Assembly: GCF_025905425.1 (NCBI RefSeq)
Contig: NZ_CP109603.1
Coordinates: 3,736,501-3,800,500 of the forward strand
Origin: Pseudomonas putida
GTDB taxonomy: Bacteria > Pseudomonadota > Gammaproteobacteria > Pseudomonadales > Pseudomonadaceae
Direction: 5' to 3'
DNA: 64,000 bases
A program made the translations under genes and the position numbers. Shown here one piece after another: positions 42,363-50,475 of the stretch (position 1 is the first letter of the stretch; the number at the start of each line of letters is the position of its first letter). Below the pieces are notes generated by a model. The model did not search any database and was not told where the DNA came from. It saw nothing but the letters and a program-made list of their open reading frames with translations.

Positions 42363-42695
42363 TCAGGCACATAGCCGCTCGTGCTTGACCCCCCACCCTT
42401 CGACCTCGCCGCCGTAAGGTGAAACGAGCTGTTCAAACGCTTCTTCAAAGTCGCCAATCCCTCCGTAAGTGGCATACATGACCTTGCTCAGTTCAAGGTG
42501 CCAGGCGCCGTCTTTCATCTCACGCACCTGGGCGTTGAGGGACTCACCACGAAATTGCCCGGCTGCCCGTCGCGCGCCGGCTTCGTCAGGGAATATTGCG
42601 TAGAACTCGATGGGATGGATACGGGTGAAATCGAAACCGCCTGCTTTCATCTGGCGCAGGACGTTGCTGCTGATATCGTCGTTCTGGCTGCTCAT
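42363..42695 (-). CDS. rraB: RNase E inhibitor RraB-like protein
   Basis: The 110-residue acidic protein matches the RraB family: IHPIEFYAIFPDEAGAR, and GGIGDFEEAFEQLVSPYGGEVEGWGV. RraB binds RNase E and slows mRNA decay in E. coli. Whether this homologue acts on Pseudomonas RNase E is not shown. AGGAGG precedes the ATG. Confidence 0.85.
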   Translation of the reverse strand: MSSQNDDISSNVLRQMKAGGFDFTRIHPIEFYAIFPDEAGARRAAGQFRGESLNAQVREMKDGAWHLELSKVMYATYGGIGDFEEAFEQLVSPYGGEVEGWGVKHERLCA

Positions 42696-42878
42696 GAATC
42701 GTCCTCCTGCAAAGCTATGGATAGACTTTCCGGGCACTACGTACCTGCCGGCTGGGCCGGGCAAGTCGAGTTGTATAGAGCTGATGCAAGACACGAATTG
42801 AACAGGTACCGGCCCGCAGAAAAGGCAGGCACCTGGCTCCAGCGTAGTGCCTGCGCAGGCACCACGTCAACGAACGGA

Positions 42879-43115
42879 TCAGGGCGCTTCGTGAATAGCG
42901 GTGATGGTCACGCCACTTTGCTCTTTGAGCCAGCGTGCCGTTGGGGATACCGCGCGGTCCTGGAAGTCGTTGAGGTCCAGCTCATCCATGACCGGAAACA
43001 GGTGCGAGCGAATGGCGCGTGCCGCGTCTTCCTCACTGGGGCAATGCTCTGCCCGCAGCCGCAATGACGTCGGTTCGCCTTTCTGGTCGGCAAAGATGAC
43101 TTCCCACTCTTTCAT
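42879..43115 (-). CDS. small conserved acidic protein, function unknown
   Basis: The 78-residue protein has an alpha/beta pattern without membrane segments (MKEWEVIFADQKGEPTSLRL start). I do not recognise the family. It lies between rraB and the LTA-synthase-like gene on the same strand. Confidence 0.7.
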   Translation of the reverse strand: MKEWEVIFADQKGEPTSLRLRAEHCPSEEDAARAIRSHLFPVMDELDLNDFQDRAVSPTARWLKEQSGVTITAIHEAP

Positions 43116-43224
43116 GGAACGAGCCCTCAATCAAAGAACGCCGGGTGTGTGGCGCCTGTATACCTTGACCTTGGGCGGGGGTATTTGTTCAGTTGGCGGG
43201 GCCTTGCGGTAGCCCTTGATTGGG

Positions 43225-43251
43225 GTAGGCGCAGCACAAGGCTGCGCCTAC
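43225..43251. repeat. perfect 11-bp hairpin
   Basis: GTAGGCGCAGC and GCTGCGCCTAC flank a 5-base loop, just beyond the 3' end of the LTA-synthase-like gene. There is no T-tract. Confidence 0.6.
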
Positions 43252-43272
43252 AACGATCGTGCAGGGCGGGGG

Positions 43273-45345
43273 TTACTTGGGCGTGCCGTGTACAACGCCA
43301 GCGGTGTTATCCAGCAGGCTCTTGGTCGCCGTCTGGATGTACGCTTCGAGCGTTTTCAGCATTTGCGGCTGGTCCGGGCTTTCGATCAGCTCGGCCTTGA
43401 ACTCGCTGCCCAACTGGTAGCGGTACATGCGCGGAGTCATGTCCTTGGACTCGATGAGGATGCGGTCACCCTGCACCAGGCCAACGATCTGCTCGCTACC
43501 CGACGGTTTGATCATGCCCATGCCCTGGTCGCCTTCAGGCAGGTTGAGCAGGTCGCGCCCCCAGCACTGGTGACGGGTCTGGCCACCCAGGCGGCCCATG
43601 ATGGTCGGCACGATGTCGACCTGGGTACCCACGGTGTGGTCAACCGCACCAAACTTCTCCTGAATGCCCGGGGCAATCAGCAGCAGCGGCACGTTGAAGC
43701 GGCCCAGGTCCAGTTCGGTGACCTGTTGATGGTTGCCAAAGCCGTGGTCGCCCACGATGACGAACAGCGTCTCCTTGAAGTACGGCTCTTTGCGCGCCTT
43801 CTCGAAGAACTGGCCCAGCGCCCAGTCGGAATAGCGCATGGCGGTGAGGTGCTCGTCCAGGCGGCCCTGGCCGGTGACAGGCGCTACCGGCAGGTCCTTA
43901 GGCAGCGCGTAAGGCGTGTGGTTGGACAGGGTCTGCAGCAGCGCATAGATCGGCTTCTTGCCATCGTGCTTGGCCAGTTCTTCAGCGCCACGGTCGAACA
44001 TGTCCTGGTCGGATACACCCCAGGTCGGGTCGGAGAACACCGGGTTGACGAAGTCGTTACGGCCGATGAAGGTGGTCATGCCCTGGTTGCCGAAGAAACC
44101 AGACTGGTTGTCCCAGGCAAAATCACCGTTGTAGACGTACACATCGTCATAGTCGCGGGCGCTGAGCAGCGCGGGCAGGCCGGACAGCTTGTGGCCGCCT
44201 TCCGGGGTCTGCATCAGGTATTCGAAACCTGGCAGGTTGGGGAAGCAGGCCATGGTGGCGAACATACCCTGGTGGGTATGGGTGCCGTTGGAGAAGAAGC
44301 GGTCGAACAGCAACCCTTCCTTGGCCAGCTTGTCGAAGTACGGAGTGATGTTATTGGGGCTGCCCAGGGCGCCCACCGAGTGGCCGGCGAAGCTCTCCAT
44401 GAGGATCACCACGACGTTCTTGATCGGCAGGGTACGGTCGGCTGGCGGCACGAAGTCACGGCGGATCGCGGCTTCGTCGGCGTCGACCAGGGTATCGTGG
44501 GCGGTCAGCAGTTGTTCACGCACGGTCTGCGTGGCCAGCGGCTGGTCCAGCACAGGCTTCCAGATGTTGGCGCGGTCTTCGCCGAAGCGGCTCTTGGCGG
44601 CATCGATCAGGGTCAGGGTGCCGTTCAGGCCAAGCTGGTTGACGAAGTTGGAGTCAGTGGTGAAGGCATCCCCCCAACGCATCGGCGGGCCCTGGCGCAG
44701 GGTGCCACGGGCGGCGACCACGGCCACCAGCAGGATCACCATGAACACCGCCAGGCGGTTGTACCAGGGCGCGGCGCGGCGCTGCAGGGTAGCACTGCCC
44801 GACTGGCCGCCACGGGTCATGCGGTCGATGCCCTTGAACAGCAGGCTCAGCAGCCAGGTGCCGACGACCCAGGCCAGCAGGTAGCGGACCACCGGGAAGC
44901 CGTACCAGAGCATGCTCATGACGGTCTTGGGGTCTTCCTTGATGTACTGGAACACCAGGCCATTGAGGCGCTGGTGGAACTCGCGGTAGAAGTCCATCTC
45001 CATCAGGCCGAGGAACATCACCACGCTCGAAGCGATGGTCAGCCACAACCGGAACACGCCACGCCGGGCCATGGCCCAGGGGCTGAGAATGGCCAGCAGC
45101 AGCGGAATGCTGATGTACACCACCACCCGCAAATCGAAGCGCAATCCGTTGAGGAAGCCCTCGGCGACGGTCGCATAGGGCGTATCGCCGATCATGTCGC
45201 TGTTGTAGACCAACAGCGCCAGGCGCACGAGGCTGAGCATCAGCATGATGACCAGAGCGCTGAACAGCGTGTAGGCCAGGTGGGATTTCAGGGTCGGCGC
45301 GAGCGAAGCTCGCGCGCCCTGTTTCAAGGCATCCGTGTTAGCCAT
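43273..45345 (-). CDS. LTA synthase-type membrane sulfatase/phosphotransferase
   Basis: The 690-residue protein has five N-terminal membrane segments (to about residue 215) and a periplasmic alkaline-phosphatase-like domain. The metal and nucleophile sites are present: VVILMESFAG (Glu) and FFSNGTHTHQG, where Thr is the nucleophile, and the C-terminal VIVGDHGFG. In Gram-positives this family makes lipoteichoic acid; in Gram-negatives it modifies membrane glycans such as OPG with phosphoglycerol. The exact acceptor here is not known. Confidence 0.9.
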   Translation of the reverse strand: MANTDALKQGARASLAPTLKSHLAYTLFSALVIMLMLSLVRLALLVYNSDMIGDTPYATVAEGFLNGLRFDLRVVVYISIPLLLAILSPWAMARRGVFRLWLTIASSVVMFLGLMEMDFYREFHQRLNGLVFQYIKEDPKTVMSMLWYGFPVVRYLLAWVVGTWLLSLLFKGIDRMTRGGQSGSATLQRRAAPWYNRLAVFMVILLVAVVAARGTLRQGPPMRWGDAFTTDSNFVNQLGLNGTLTLIDAAKSRFGEDRANIWKPVLDQPLATQTVREQLLTAHDTLVDADEAAIRRDFVPPADRTLPIKNVVVILMESFAGHSVGALGSPNNITPYFDKLAKEGLLFDRFFSNGTHTHQGMFATMACFPNLPGFEYLMQTPEGGHKLSGLPALLSARDYDDVYVYNGDFAWDNQSGFFGNQGMTTFIGRNDFVNPVFSDPTWGVSDQDMFDRGAEELAKHDGKKPIYALLQTLSNHTPYALPKDLPVAPVTGQGRLDEHLTAMRYSDWALGQFFEKARKEPYFKETLFVIVGDHGFGNHQQVTELDLGRFNVPLLLIAPGIQEKFGAVDHTVGTQVDIVPTIMGRLGGQTRHQCWGRDLLNLPEGDQGMGMIKPSGSEQIVGLVQGDRILIESKDMTPRMYRYQLGSEFKAELIESPDQPQMLKTLEAYIQTATKSLLDNTAGVVHGTPK

Positions 45346-45499
45346 GAATGGGAAAGTCCTAGGATTGCGGGTTTGCGGAGATGGCGAAGGTTAATACCAA
45401 CGCAGCATTGTGCGGGTGCGGATTCTGTTTAAACCAATGTGAAAATTTTGTCACGGCCGCATTTCTGCTTATGTCGCAAGCGTGCCCTTGTAGGGGCGA

Positions 45500-45691
45500 T
45501 CAGATACGGATATTGCCCCTGGGCCCGGCAATCGCCCAGATCACCAGCCCGATCACCGGCAGCAACGCGATCAGCAGAATCCACAGCACCTTGACCCCCA
45601 CTTCGCGGCCGCTCTTGATCACATTGAGGATCGCCCAGATATCCAGCGCCAGAATGATCAGGCCAACCAGGCTATTGAATGTGGACCCCAT
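45500..45691 (-). CDS. small membrane protein of the phospholipase D N-terminal (PLDc_N) type
   Basis: The 63-residue protein consists of two hydrophobic helices (about 6-26 and 36-56) with the motif DIWAILNVIKSG and C-terminal PRGNIRI, as in the PLDc_N domain that precedes cardiolipin synthases. It stands alone without the catalytic domain. GGGAG lies eight bases before the chosen ATG. Confidence 0.82.
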   Translation of the reverse strand: MGSTFNSLVGLIILALDIWAILNVIKSGREVGVKVLWILLIALLPVIGLVIWAIAGPRGNIRI

Positions 45692-45818
45692 GTCCGTTAC
45701 TCCCATGCAAAGACGTTGCAGCACAGCATAGCCAGCTATCGCGTCAATAGAAGGGAATCCTTGGCCGATCACGCAGGTCCTTGCTTAGACTGCCTGCATT
45801 CACTGATTAGAGGTTCGC

Positions 45819-46757
45819 ATGCCCCCAGCCCATACCGACACGGCCACTCCACCCTCGCTGCGCAACGCCTGGCGCCAACAGGTGGTCAGTACCCCCTGGC
45901 TTAGCGCCGGCCTGGGGCTGAGCTTACTGGCGGTCGTCGTGCTGCTGGCGGCGAGCCTGTGGAACGCGGTCAACGGCGACCATGCCGACAACCTGCACCT
46001 GGCGTTGCTTGGCGGGTTGTCCGGCTTCGGCGCTACCGCCCTGGGGGCGGTATTGGCCGTGGTGCTGCGTGATGTGAACGCGCGCACCCAGGATGTGATG
46101 CTTGGCTTTGCCGCAGGCATGATGCTCGCGGCCAGTTCGTTTTCGCTGATTCTGCCGGGCCTGGATGCTGCCCGTGAGATCACCGGCAACGGCCCGGCAG
46201 CAGCCTTCACCGTGGTCCTGGGCATGGGCCTGGGCGTGCTGCTGATGCTGGGCCTGGACCGCTTCACCCCGCACGAGCATGAAAGCACCGGCCCCTGCGG
46301 CCCGGAGGCAGAACGCATCAACCGGGTATGGCTGTTCGTGCTGGCGATTACCCTGCACAACCTGCCCGAAGGCATGGCGATTGGCGTGAGCTTCGCCAAC
46401 GGCGACATGAACATCGGCCTGCCGCTGACCAGCGCAATCGCCATCCAGGACATTCCTGAAGGCCTGGCCGTGGCCTTGGCGTTGCGCGCCACAGGGCTTT
46501 CGAACATGAAGGCGGCGTTGGTGGCGGTGGGTTCAGGCTTGATGGAACCGCTTGGCGCGGTGATCGGCCTGGGCATCTCCACTGGCTTTGCCCTGGCCTA
46601 CCCGGTGAGCATGGGGTTGGCGGCGGGGGCGATGATCTTCGTGGTGTCCCACGAGGTGATTCCCGAAACCCATCGCAATGGCCACCAGACGGCGGCGACC
46701 CTGGGCTTGATGGGTGGGTTCGGGGTGATGATGTTTCTGGATACGGCGCTGGGCTGA
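45819..46757 (+). CDS. ZIP-family metal transporter
   Basis: The 312-residue protein has about eight membrane segments and the two metal-binding helices of ZIP carriers: ITLHNLPEGMAIG and AIQDIPEGLAVAL. A His-rich cytoplasmic loop (FTPHEHEST) lies between segments. It probably imports zinc or related divalent metals, like ZupT/GufA. The first about 40 residues are polar. Confidence 0.92.
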   Translation: MPPAHTDTATPPSLRNAWRQQVVSTPWLSAGLGLSLLAVVVLLAASLWNAVNGDHADNLHLALLGGLSGFGATALGAVLAVVLRDVNARTQDVMLGFAAGMMLAASSFSLILPGLDAAREITGNGPAAAFTVVLGMGLGVLLMLGLDRFTPHEHESTGPCGPEAERINRVWLFVLAITLHNLPEGMAIGVSFANGDMNIGLPLTSAIAIQDIPEGLAVALALRATGLSNMKAALVAVGSGLMEPLGAVIGLGISTGFALAYPVSMGLAAGAMIFVVSHEVIPETHRNGHQTAATLGLMGGFGVMMFLDTALG

Positions 46758-46770
46758 GTTCTTCGACTGC

Positions 46771-46879
46771 CTGTAGCGGCCTCTTCGCGGGGCAAGCCCG
46801 CTCCCACAGGAATACCACCGCTCAGAGGCCAGTGGTATTCCTGTGGGAGCGGGCTTGCCCCGCGAAGAGGCCGCTACAG
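46771..46879. repeat. perfect 48-bp REP inverted repeat
   Basis: Bases 46771-46818 and 46832-46879 are exact reverse complements with a 13-base loop. Each arm includes a REP core plus a further eight matching bases next to the loop (AATACCAC). It separates the converging ZIP gene and the gene at 46893. Confidence 0.95.
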
Positions 46880-46892
46880 CCAACCGATCAAA

Positions 46893-47423
46893 TCAAACGT
46901 GTACCGCGACCTTCAAAGCCTCCAACGCCGGCTCGGTCTTGATCCCAACCGCTGCCCCCAGCTCCAGCACCCGTGCCAGGTCATGCTGGCCGACCATCAC
47001 CATCTGCAATTCATCATCCAGCAACTGGCTGAAGTTCAGCAGCACATACCCCCCCGCTTCTTTGTTCAACGCCCCCATCTGCACCTGAATGCGATTGAGC
47101 GCGGTCAGTGGCTCGGTGCGCGCCAGTTGCTTGGGCTTGAGGGTGAACGGGACGCTCTTGTCGAACGAATCGCTGATGTTCTGGAACAGTTCCTGATAGC
47201 TGTCTGCCTGAAACAGCACGGTATCCGGCAGGCTGCCAAGCACGACCCATTCGCCCAGCGGGATGGGGAAGCTGTCGTCGTAGTTGATGTCCGGGTTGGC
47301 CGCCAGGAAGGCAGCCGGATCGGCGTAGGCCTGGGCGGCCTCGTCGGCGATGCGCTCGATGTCTTCATCGCGCATGCAACCGGCGCCGATGAGGGTGATG
47401 AGTTCGAGCAATTGGTTTTTCAT
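46893..47423 (-). CDS. conserved protein, function unknown
   Basis: The 176-residue protein is acidic, without signal peptide or membrane segments. Its first part is helical, followed by an alpha/beta region (INYDDSFPIPLGEWVVLGSLPD). I do not recognise the family. It lies downstream of the ankyrin gene on the same strand. Confidence 0.75.
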   Translation of the reverse strand: MKNQLLELITLIGAGCMRDEDIERIADEAAQAYADPAAFLAANPDINYDDSFPIPLGEWVVLGSLPDTVLFQADSYQELFQNISDSFDKSVPFTLKPKQLARTEPLTALNRIQVQMGALNKEAGGYVLLNFSQLLDDELQMVMVGQHDLARVLELGAAVGIKTEPALEALKVAVHV

Positions 47424-47484
47424 GAAAGGGGGCCTGCGGCGGGTGAAAAAGTCGCCAAGGATAGCCGCAAACGCCCCCTTACCG

Positions 47485-48009
47485 TTAGCCGACCAGCGCC
47501 TGCAAACGCGCCACGGCGTCTGCCGCGCCCATGGTCTGCGCGGCCATCAGAGCGGTGGCGCCACGGGCATCCTGCTGGGCCGGGTCGGCGCCTTGGGCCA
47601 GCAGGTAGTCGAGGATCTCGCGGCGGTTGAACATGGCCGCCAACATCAGCGCGGTACGCCCGTCCTGCGCGGCGGCATCCACTGGCACGCCATGCTCCAG
47701 CAGCAGGCGGATCATCGCCAGGTCGCCTTTGAACGCAGCGCCGGCGATCGGCAACTGGCCGTTGTCATTGGCGATCAACGGGTCGGCGCCGTGCTCCAGT
47801 AGCACGCGAACGGCATCATGGTGGCCGTGATAGCTGGCCAGCATCAGCAGGGTATCGCCCTTGTGGTTGCGCAGGTTGGCCGGCAGGCCACTGGCAAGCA
47901 GACGCCCGAGCATCTGGGCATCGCCTTGGCGGGCGCGTTCGAAGACCTGCTCGGCGAAGGCAGCGGTTTCGTCATCGGTCATGGCAGCGGGCGCTGGTTG
48001 GGTAGACAT
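47485..48009 (-). CDS. ankyrin-repeat protein
   Basis: The 174-residue protein carries four ankyrin repeats (about 45-165), with the family consensus in GDTLLMLASYHGHHDAVRVLLEHGAD and GRTALMLAAMFNRREILDYLLAQGAD. No signal peptide is seen. In other pseudomonads a similar protein sits beside catalase katB, but here it does not. AGGAGG precedes the ATG at 48009. Confidence 0.92.
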   Translation of the reverse strand: MSTQPAPAAMTDDETAAFAEQVFERARQGDAQMLGRLLASGLPANLRNHKGDTLLMLASYHGHHDAVRVLLEHGADPLIANDNGQLPIAGAAFKGDLAMIRLLLEHGVPVDAAAQDGRTALMLAAMFNRREILDYLLAQGADPAQQDARGATALMAAQTMGAADAVARLQALVG

Positions 48010-48080
48010 GTTGAACCTCCTGGCAAAAAGTGTTGCCCAAGTCTTTGTCAGGCAAGGCTGCCGGGTCAAAGGTTCAGATT

Positions 48081-48095
48081 CTATCGGGCCGATAG
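48081..48095. promoter_or_regulatory. perfect 15-bp palindrome CTATCGGGCCGATAG
   Basis: A 7-bp inverted repeat around a central G lies about 72 bases upstream of the ankyrin gene start. It has the look of a dimeric repressor operator. Confidence 0.5.
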
Positions 48096-48109
48096 CGTGT
48101 GTTTGGCCC

Positions 48110-48153
48110 GTGCAAAATGCACTGTGCAAAATGCATGACCATGCAAACTGCAC
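48110..48153. promoter_or_regulatory. three tandem GTGCA-NNN-TGCAC palindromes
   Basis: GTGCAAAATGCAC (48110-48122, a perfect palindrome), GTGCAAAATGCAT (48124-48136) and ATGCAAACTGCAC (48141-48153) are imperfect copies spaced 14 and 17 bases apart. They lie in the divergent region between the ankyrin and DUF3509 genes. Confidence 0.6.
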
Positions 48154-48184
48154 GAAGCCGACTCACTTAAATGTATTCAACTCA

Positions 48185-48212
48185 TTGAATTTAAAGGATT
48201 TTTACTTATAGG
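48185..48212 (+). promoter_or_regulatory. candidate promoter of the DUF3509 gene
   Basis: TTGAAT, 16 bases, then TATAGG in an AT-rich stretch. It lies 63 bases before the start codon and just downstream of the palindrome cluster. Confidence 0.45.
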
Positions 48213-48275
48213 CCGTTTTGGCACGGTCACTGCAACCATCAACTCACGTCTGCCACACAACAGTCAGGAGTTGAT

Positions 48276-48548
48276 ATGGACCTCATCCAGGAAAAGTTCG
48301 TCTCGGTGTTTTCGGCCTACCAGGTCGCCACCCAGCCCCGCCCCGATGGTGGTGTCTTGCTGACCCTGCGCGCCGCTGATGGCAAGGTTACCCGTCGCGT
48401 CTTGACCTACGGCCAACTGCACAGCGCCGAGCAGCTGTCCTGGGCGATCAGCGCCATTCGCCGTGACCTGGCCGAACAGGCCAGCGAGTTGCCGGTGATT
48501 TCGATGCTGCAGAGCCAGCAGCGGTTTGCTTTGCCGACCTATCGCTGA
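48276..48548 (+). CDS. DUF3509 domain protein
   Basis: The 90-residue protein fits the Pseudomonas DUF3509 family, with MDLIQEKFVSVFSAYQV at the N-terminus and RRVLTYGQLHSAEQL and AISAIRRDLAEQ further on. These are small cytoplasmic proteins of unknown role. Several paralogues are usual per genome. The upstream region is rich in dyad symmetry. Confidence 0.88.
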   Translation: MDLIQEKFVSVFSAYQVATQPRPDGGVLLTLRAADGKVTRRVLTYGQLHSAEQLSWAISAIRRDLAEQASELPVISMLQSQQRFALPTYR

Positions 48549-48558
48549 CTTGCTGAAC

Positions 48559-48660
48559 GGGCCTCTTCGCGGGCCAGCCCGCTCCTACAGGATTAACAAT
48601 GGCCCATGAGCCGTGGTGATCATGTGGGAGCGGGCTTGCCCCGCGAAGAGGCTGGTATAG
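48559..48660. repeat. REP pair (inverted)
   Basis: Two REP units, the first with a GGGCCAGCCC core variant, lie between the converging DUF3509 gene and the gene at 48664. Confidence 0.8.
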
Positions 48661-48663
48661 GTA

Positions 48664-49200
48664 TTACAGCTCGTCGATGCCCAGAAACGCCCGTGCAGTC
48701 TCATCCCCGGTAAACCGCGCCTGCATCCCCTGCTCACTCCCGAACAAGCGCAAGGCCAGGCAGAACGGCGTCTCCCCCAACTCCACCCAGCGCCGCGTCC
48801 CGGCCGGCACGACCAGCTGGTCGCCCTTCTCGCACAGCACCGAATACACGAATTGGCCCAAACGCAGGCCAACCTGTGCCCGGCCGCTGACGACAGCAAA
48901 CACCTCTTCGGCGTCATGCACATGCTCGTCACGTACATCGACCTGCGCCGGGTCCACACCCTCACGGTTGAGTACTGCGAAAGCTGCGCTGCCATGGCCA
49001 GTCATCAACTGATCGAGGTACCCCCGGCACGCTGCCATGACCTCGTCCGCTGCGCTGCCAGGGCGAACCCGCAGCTCCAGCGGACGATGGACAAAACGCA
49101 CGCCCTGTTCAGCTAGGGTCGCGGCGATATCGTCGTGGTGGGTCAGCAGCTTGTTCGGCAGGCCTGGGCTGGACGGGTGAAAAACGCTGAGGATACTCAT
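48664..49200 (-). CDS. acireductone dioxygenase-like cupin with a changed metal site
   Basis: The 178-residue protein aligns with acireductone dioxygenase (ARD/MtnD), which oxidises an acireductone in methionine salvage. Three metal ligands are present: His93 and His95 (DEHVHDAEE) and Glu99. The fourth, His140 in the Klebsiella enzyme, is expected at residue 137 in PAGTRHWFD but here reads PAGTRRWVEL, so the ligand is Arg. The spacing 93-137 is exactly that of the enzyme (96-140). It overlaps the MFS gene stop by one base. Activity is doubtful. Confidence 0.85.
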   Translation of the reverse strand: MSILSVFHPSSPGLPNKLLTHHDDIAATLAEQGVRFVHRPLELRVRPGSAADEVMAACRGYLDQLMTGHGSAAFAVLNREGVDPAQVDVRDEHVHDAEEVFAVVSGRAQVGLRLGQFVYSVLCEKGDQLVVPAGTRRWVELGETPFCLALRLFGSEQGMQARFTGDETARAFLGIDEL

Positions 49201-50354
49201 CAGTGGCGGGTCCTGGTCGATTGCGAACAAAGGGCAATGATAACGGCTGCGGCCAAGGCTGCGGCGCTGGCCATACCAAAGGTGAAGGCCGGGCCCAGCA
49301 GTTTCCAGCTGTAACCCGAGTACAAGGCGCCGAGCGCACCGCCGGTGCCCGACAACGCCGCGTACAACGCCTGGCCCTGGCCTTGCTGACGAGCACCGAA
49401 GCTGGCCTGGACAAACGCGATGCAGGCGGCATGGAAGCAGCCGAAGGTGGCCGCGTGCAGCACCTGGGCCAGCACCAGCACCGCTGGGTCATCAGCCAGG
49501 TTGCCAAGCAACAGCCAACGCAATGCCGCCAGCAGGAAGCTGGCCAGCAACACCCGCTGCACGCTAAACCGCGCGAAGATCCGGCTCATGGCCATGAACA
49601 CCAGCACCTCGGCCACCACCCCCAACGCCCACAAAAGGCCGATGGCGCCGCGGCTGTAGCCCAGGTGTTCCAGGTGCAGGGTGAGGAAGGTGTAATACGG
49701 CCCGTGGCTGAGCTGCATCAAGGCCACGCACACATAGAACGCGATCACCCCAGGTGCCCGCAGCTGCTGCACAAAGCCGCCTGCAGCGCTGCGCTCGCCC
49801 TGCTCCACCGGCTGGGCATTGGGCACCCACAGGCTGGCGAGAACGATGCCCGCCATGATCGTCACCAGGGCAACCGGGTAGATGTCCAGGCTAAGCCATT
49901 CGAACAGCCGCCCCAAGCCCACCACCGTGAGGATGAAACCGATCGACCCCCACAGACGTACCTGGCTGTAACGGGCCGTTTGCCCGTGCAGATGCGCCAG
50001 GGTGATGACCTCGAACTGCGGCAGCACCGCGTGCCAGAAGAACGCGTGCAGGGCCATCACTAGCGCCAGCCAGGCGTAGCTCTTGCCGAAGAAGATCAGG
50101 GCGAAGCTGGCCAGGGTCGACAGCGCACCCAGGCGCACGATCAGCAGGCGTTGGCCGGTACGGTCGCCCAACCAGCCCCACAGGTTCGGGGCGATGCAGC
50201 GCATCAGCATGGGGATGGCCACCAGCTCGCCGATGCGCGCCGGGGAGAAACCCAGGTGGTCGAAGTACAGCGCCAGGAAGGGGGCCGTAGAGCCTAGCAG
50301 GGCGAAGTAGAAGAGGTAGAAGCTGGACAGGCGCCAGTAGGGAATTGGGGGCAT
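49200..50354 (-). CDS. MFS transporter (HcaT/YcaD-like)
   Basis: The 384-residue protein has about 12 membrane segments. The N-terminus YWRLSSFYLFYFALLGSTAPFL and the loop GDRTGQRLLIVRLG are typical of the phenylpropionate-permease-like MFS group. Its stop codon overlaps the next ATG by one base (TGATG), so the two genes are translationally coupled. The substrate is unknown. Confidence 0.9.
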   Translation of the reverse strand: MPPIPYWRLSSFYLFYFALLGSTAPFLALYFDHLGFSPARIGELVAIPMLMRCIAPNLWGWLGDRTGQRLLIVRLGALSTLASFALIFFGKSYAWLALVMALHAFFWHAVLPQFEVITLAHLHGQTARYSQVRLWGSIGFILTVVGLGRLFEWLSLDIYPVALVTIMAGIVLASLWVPNAQPVEQGERSAAGGFVQQLRAPGVIAFYVCVALMQLSHGPYYTFLTLHLEHLGYSRGAIGLLWALGVVAEVLVFMAMSRIFARFSVQRVLLASFLLAALRWLLLGNLADDPAVLVLAQVLHAATFGCFHAACIAFVQASFGARQQGQGQALYAALSGTGGALGALYSGYSWKLLGPAFTFGMASAAALAAAVIIALCSQSTRTRH

Positions 50355-50380
50355 GGGGGCTCAGCCGGTTTTGTTGTTGC

Positions 50381-50470
50381 CTGTACCGGCCTCTTCGCGG
50401 GGCAAGCCCGCTCCCACAGGATCACACGGGTCTGTGGGAGCGGGCTTGCCCCGCGAAACGGCCGGCACAG
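50381..50470. repeat. REP pair (inverted)
   Basis: A near-perfect REP pair with a short spacer lies between aroC and the MFS gene, both on the minus strand. Confidence 0.85.
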
Positions 50471-50475
50471 ACGGA

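Noticed and set aside
43216..45432. Plus-strand frame (738 codons) opposite the LTA-synthase-like gene
   Set aside because: It is an antisense shadow with His/Gln/Val-rich composition; the minus strand has five membrane segments and a catalytic domain.
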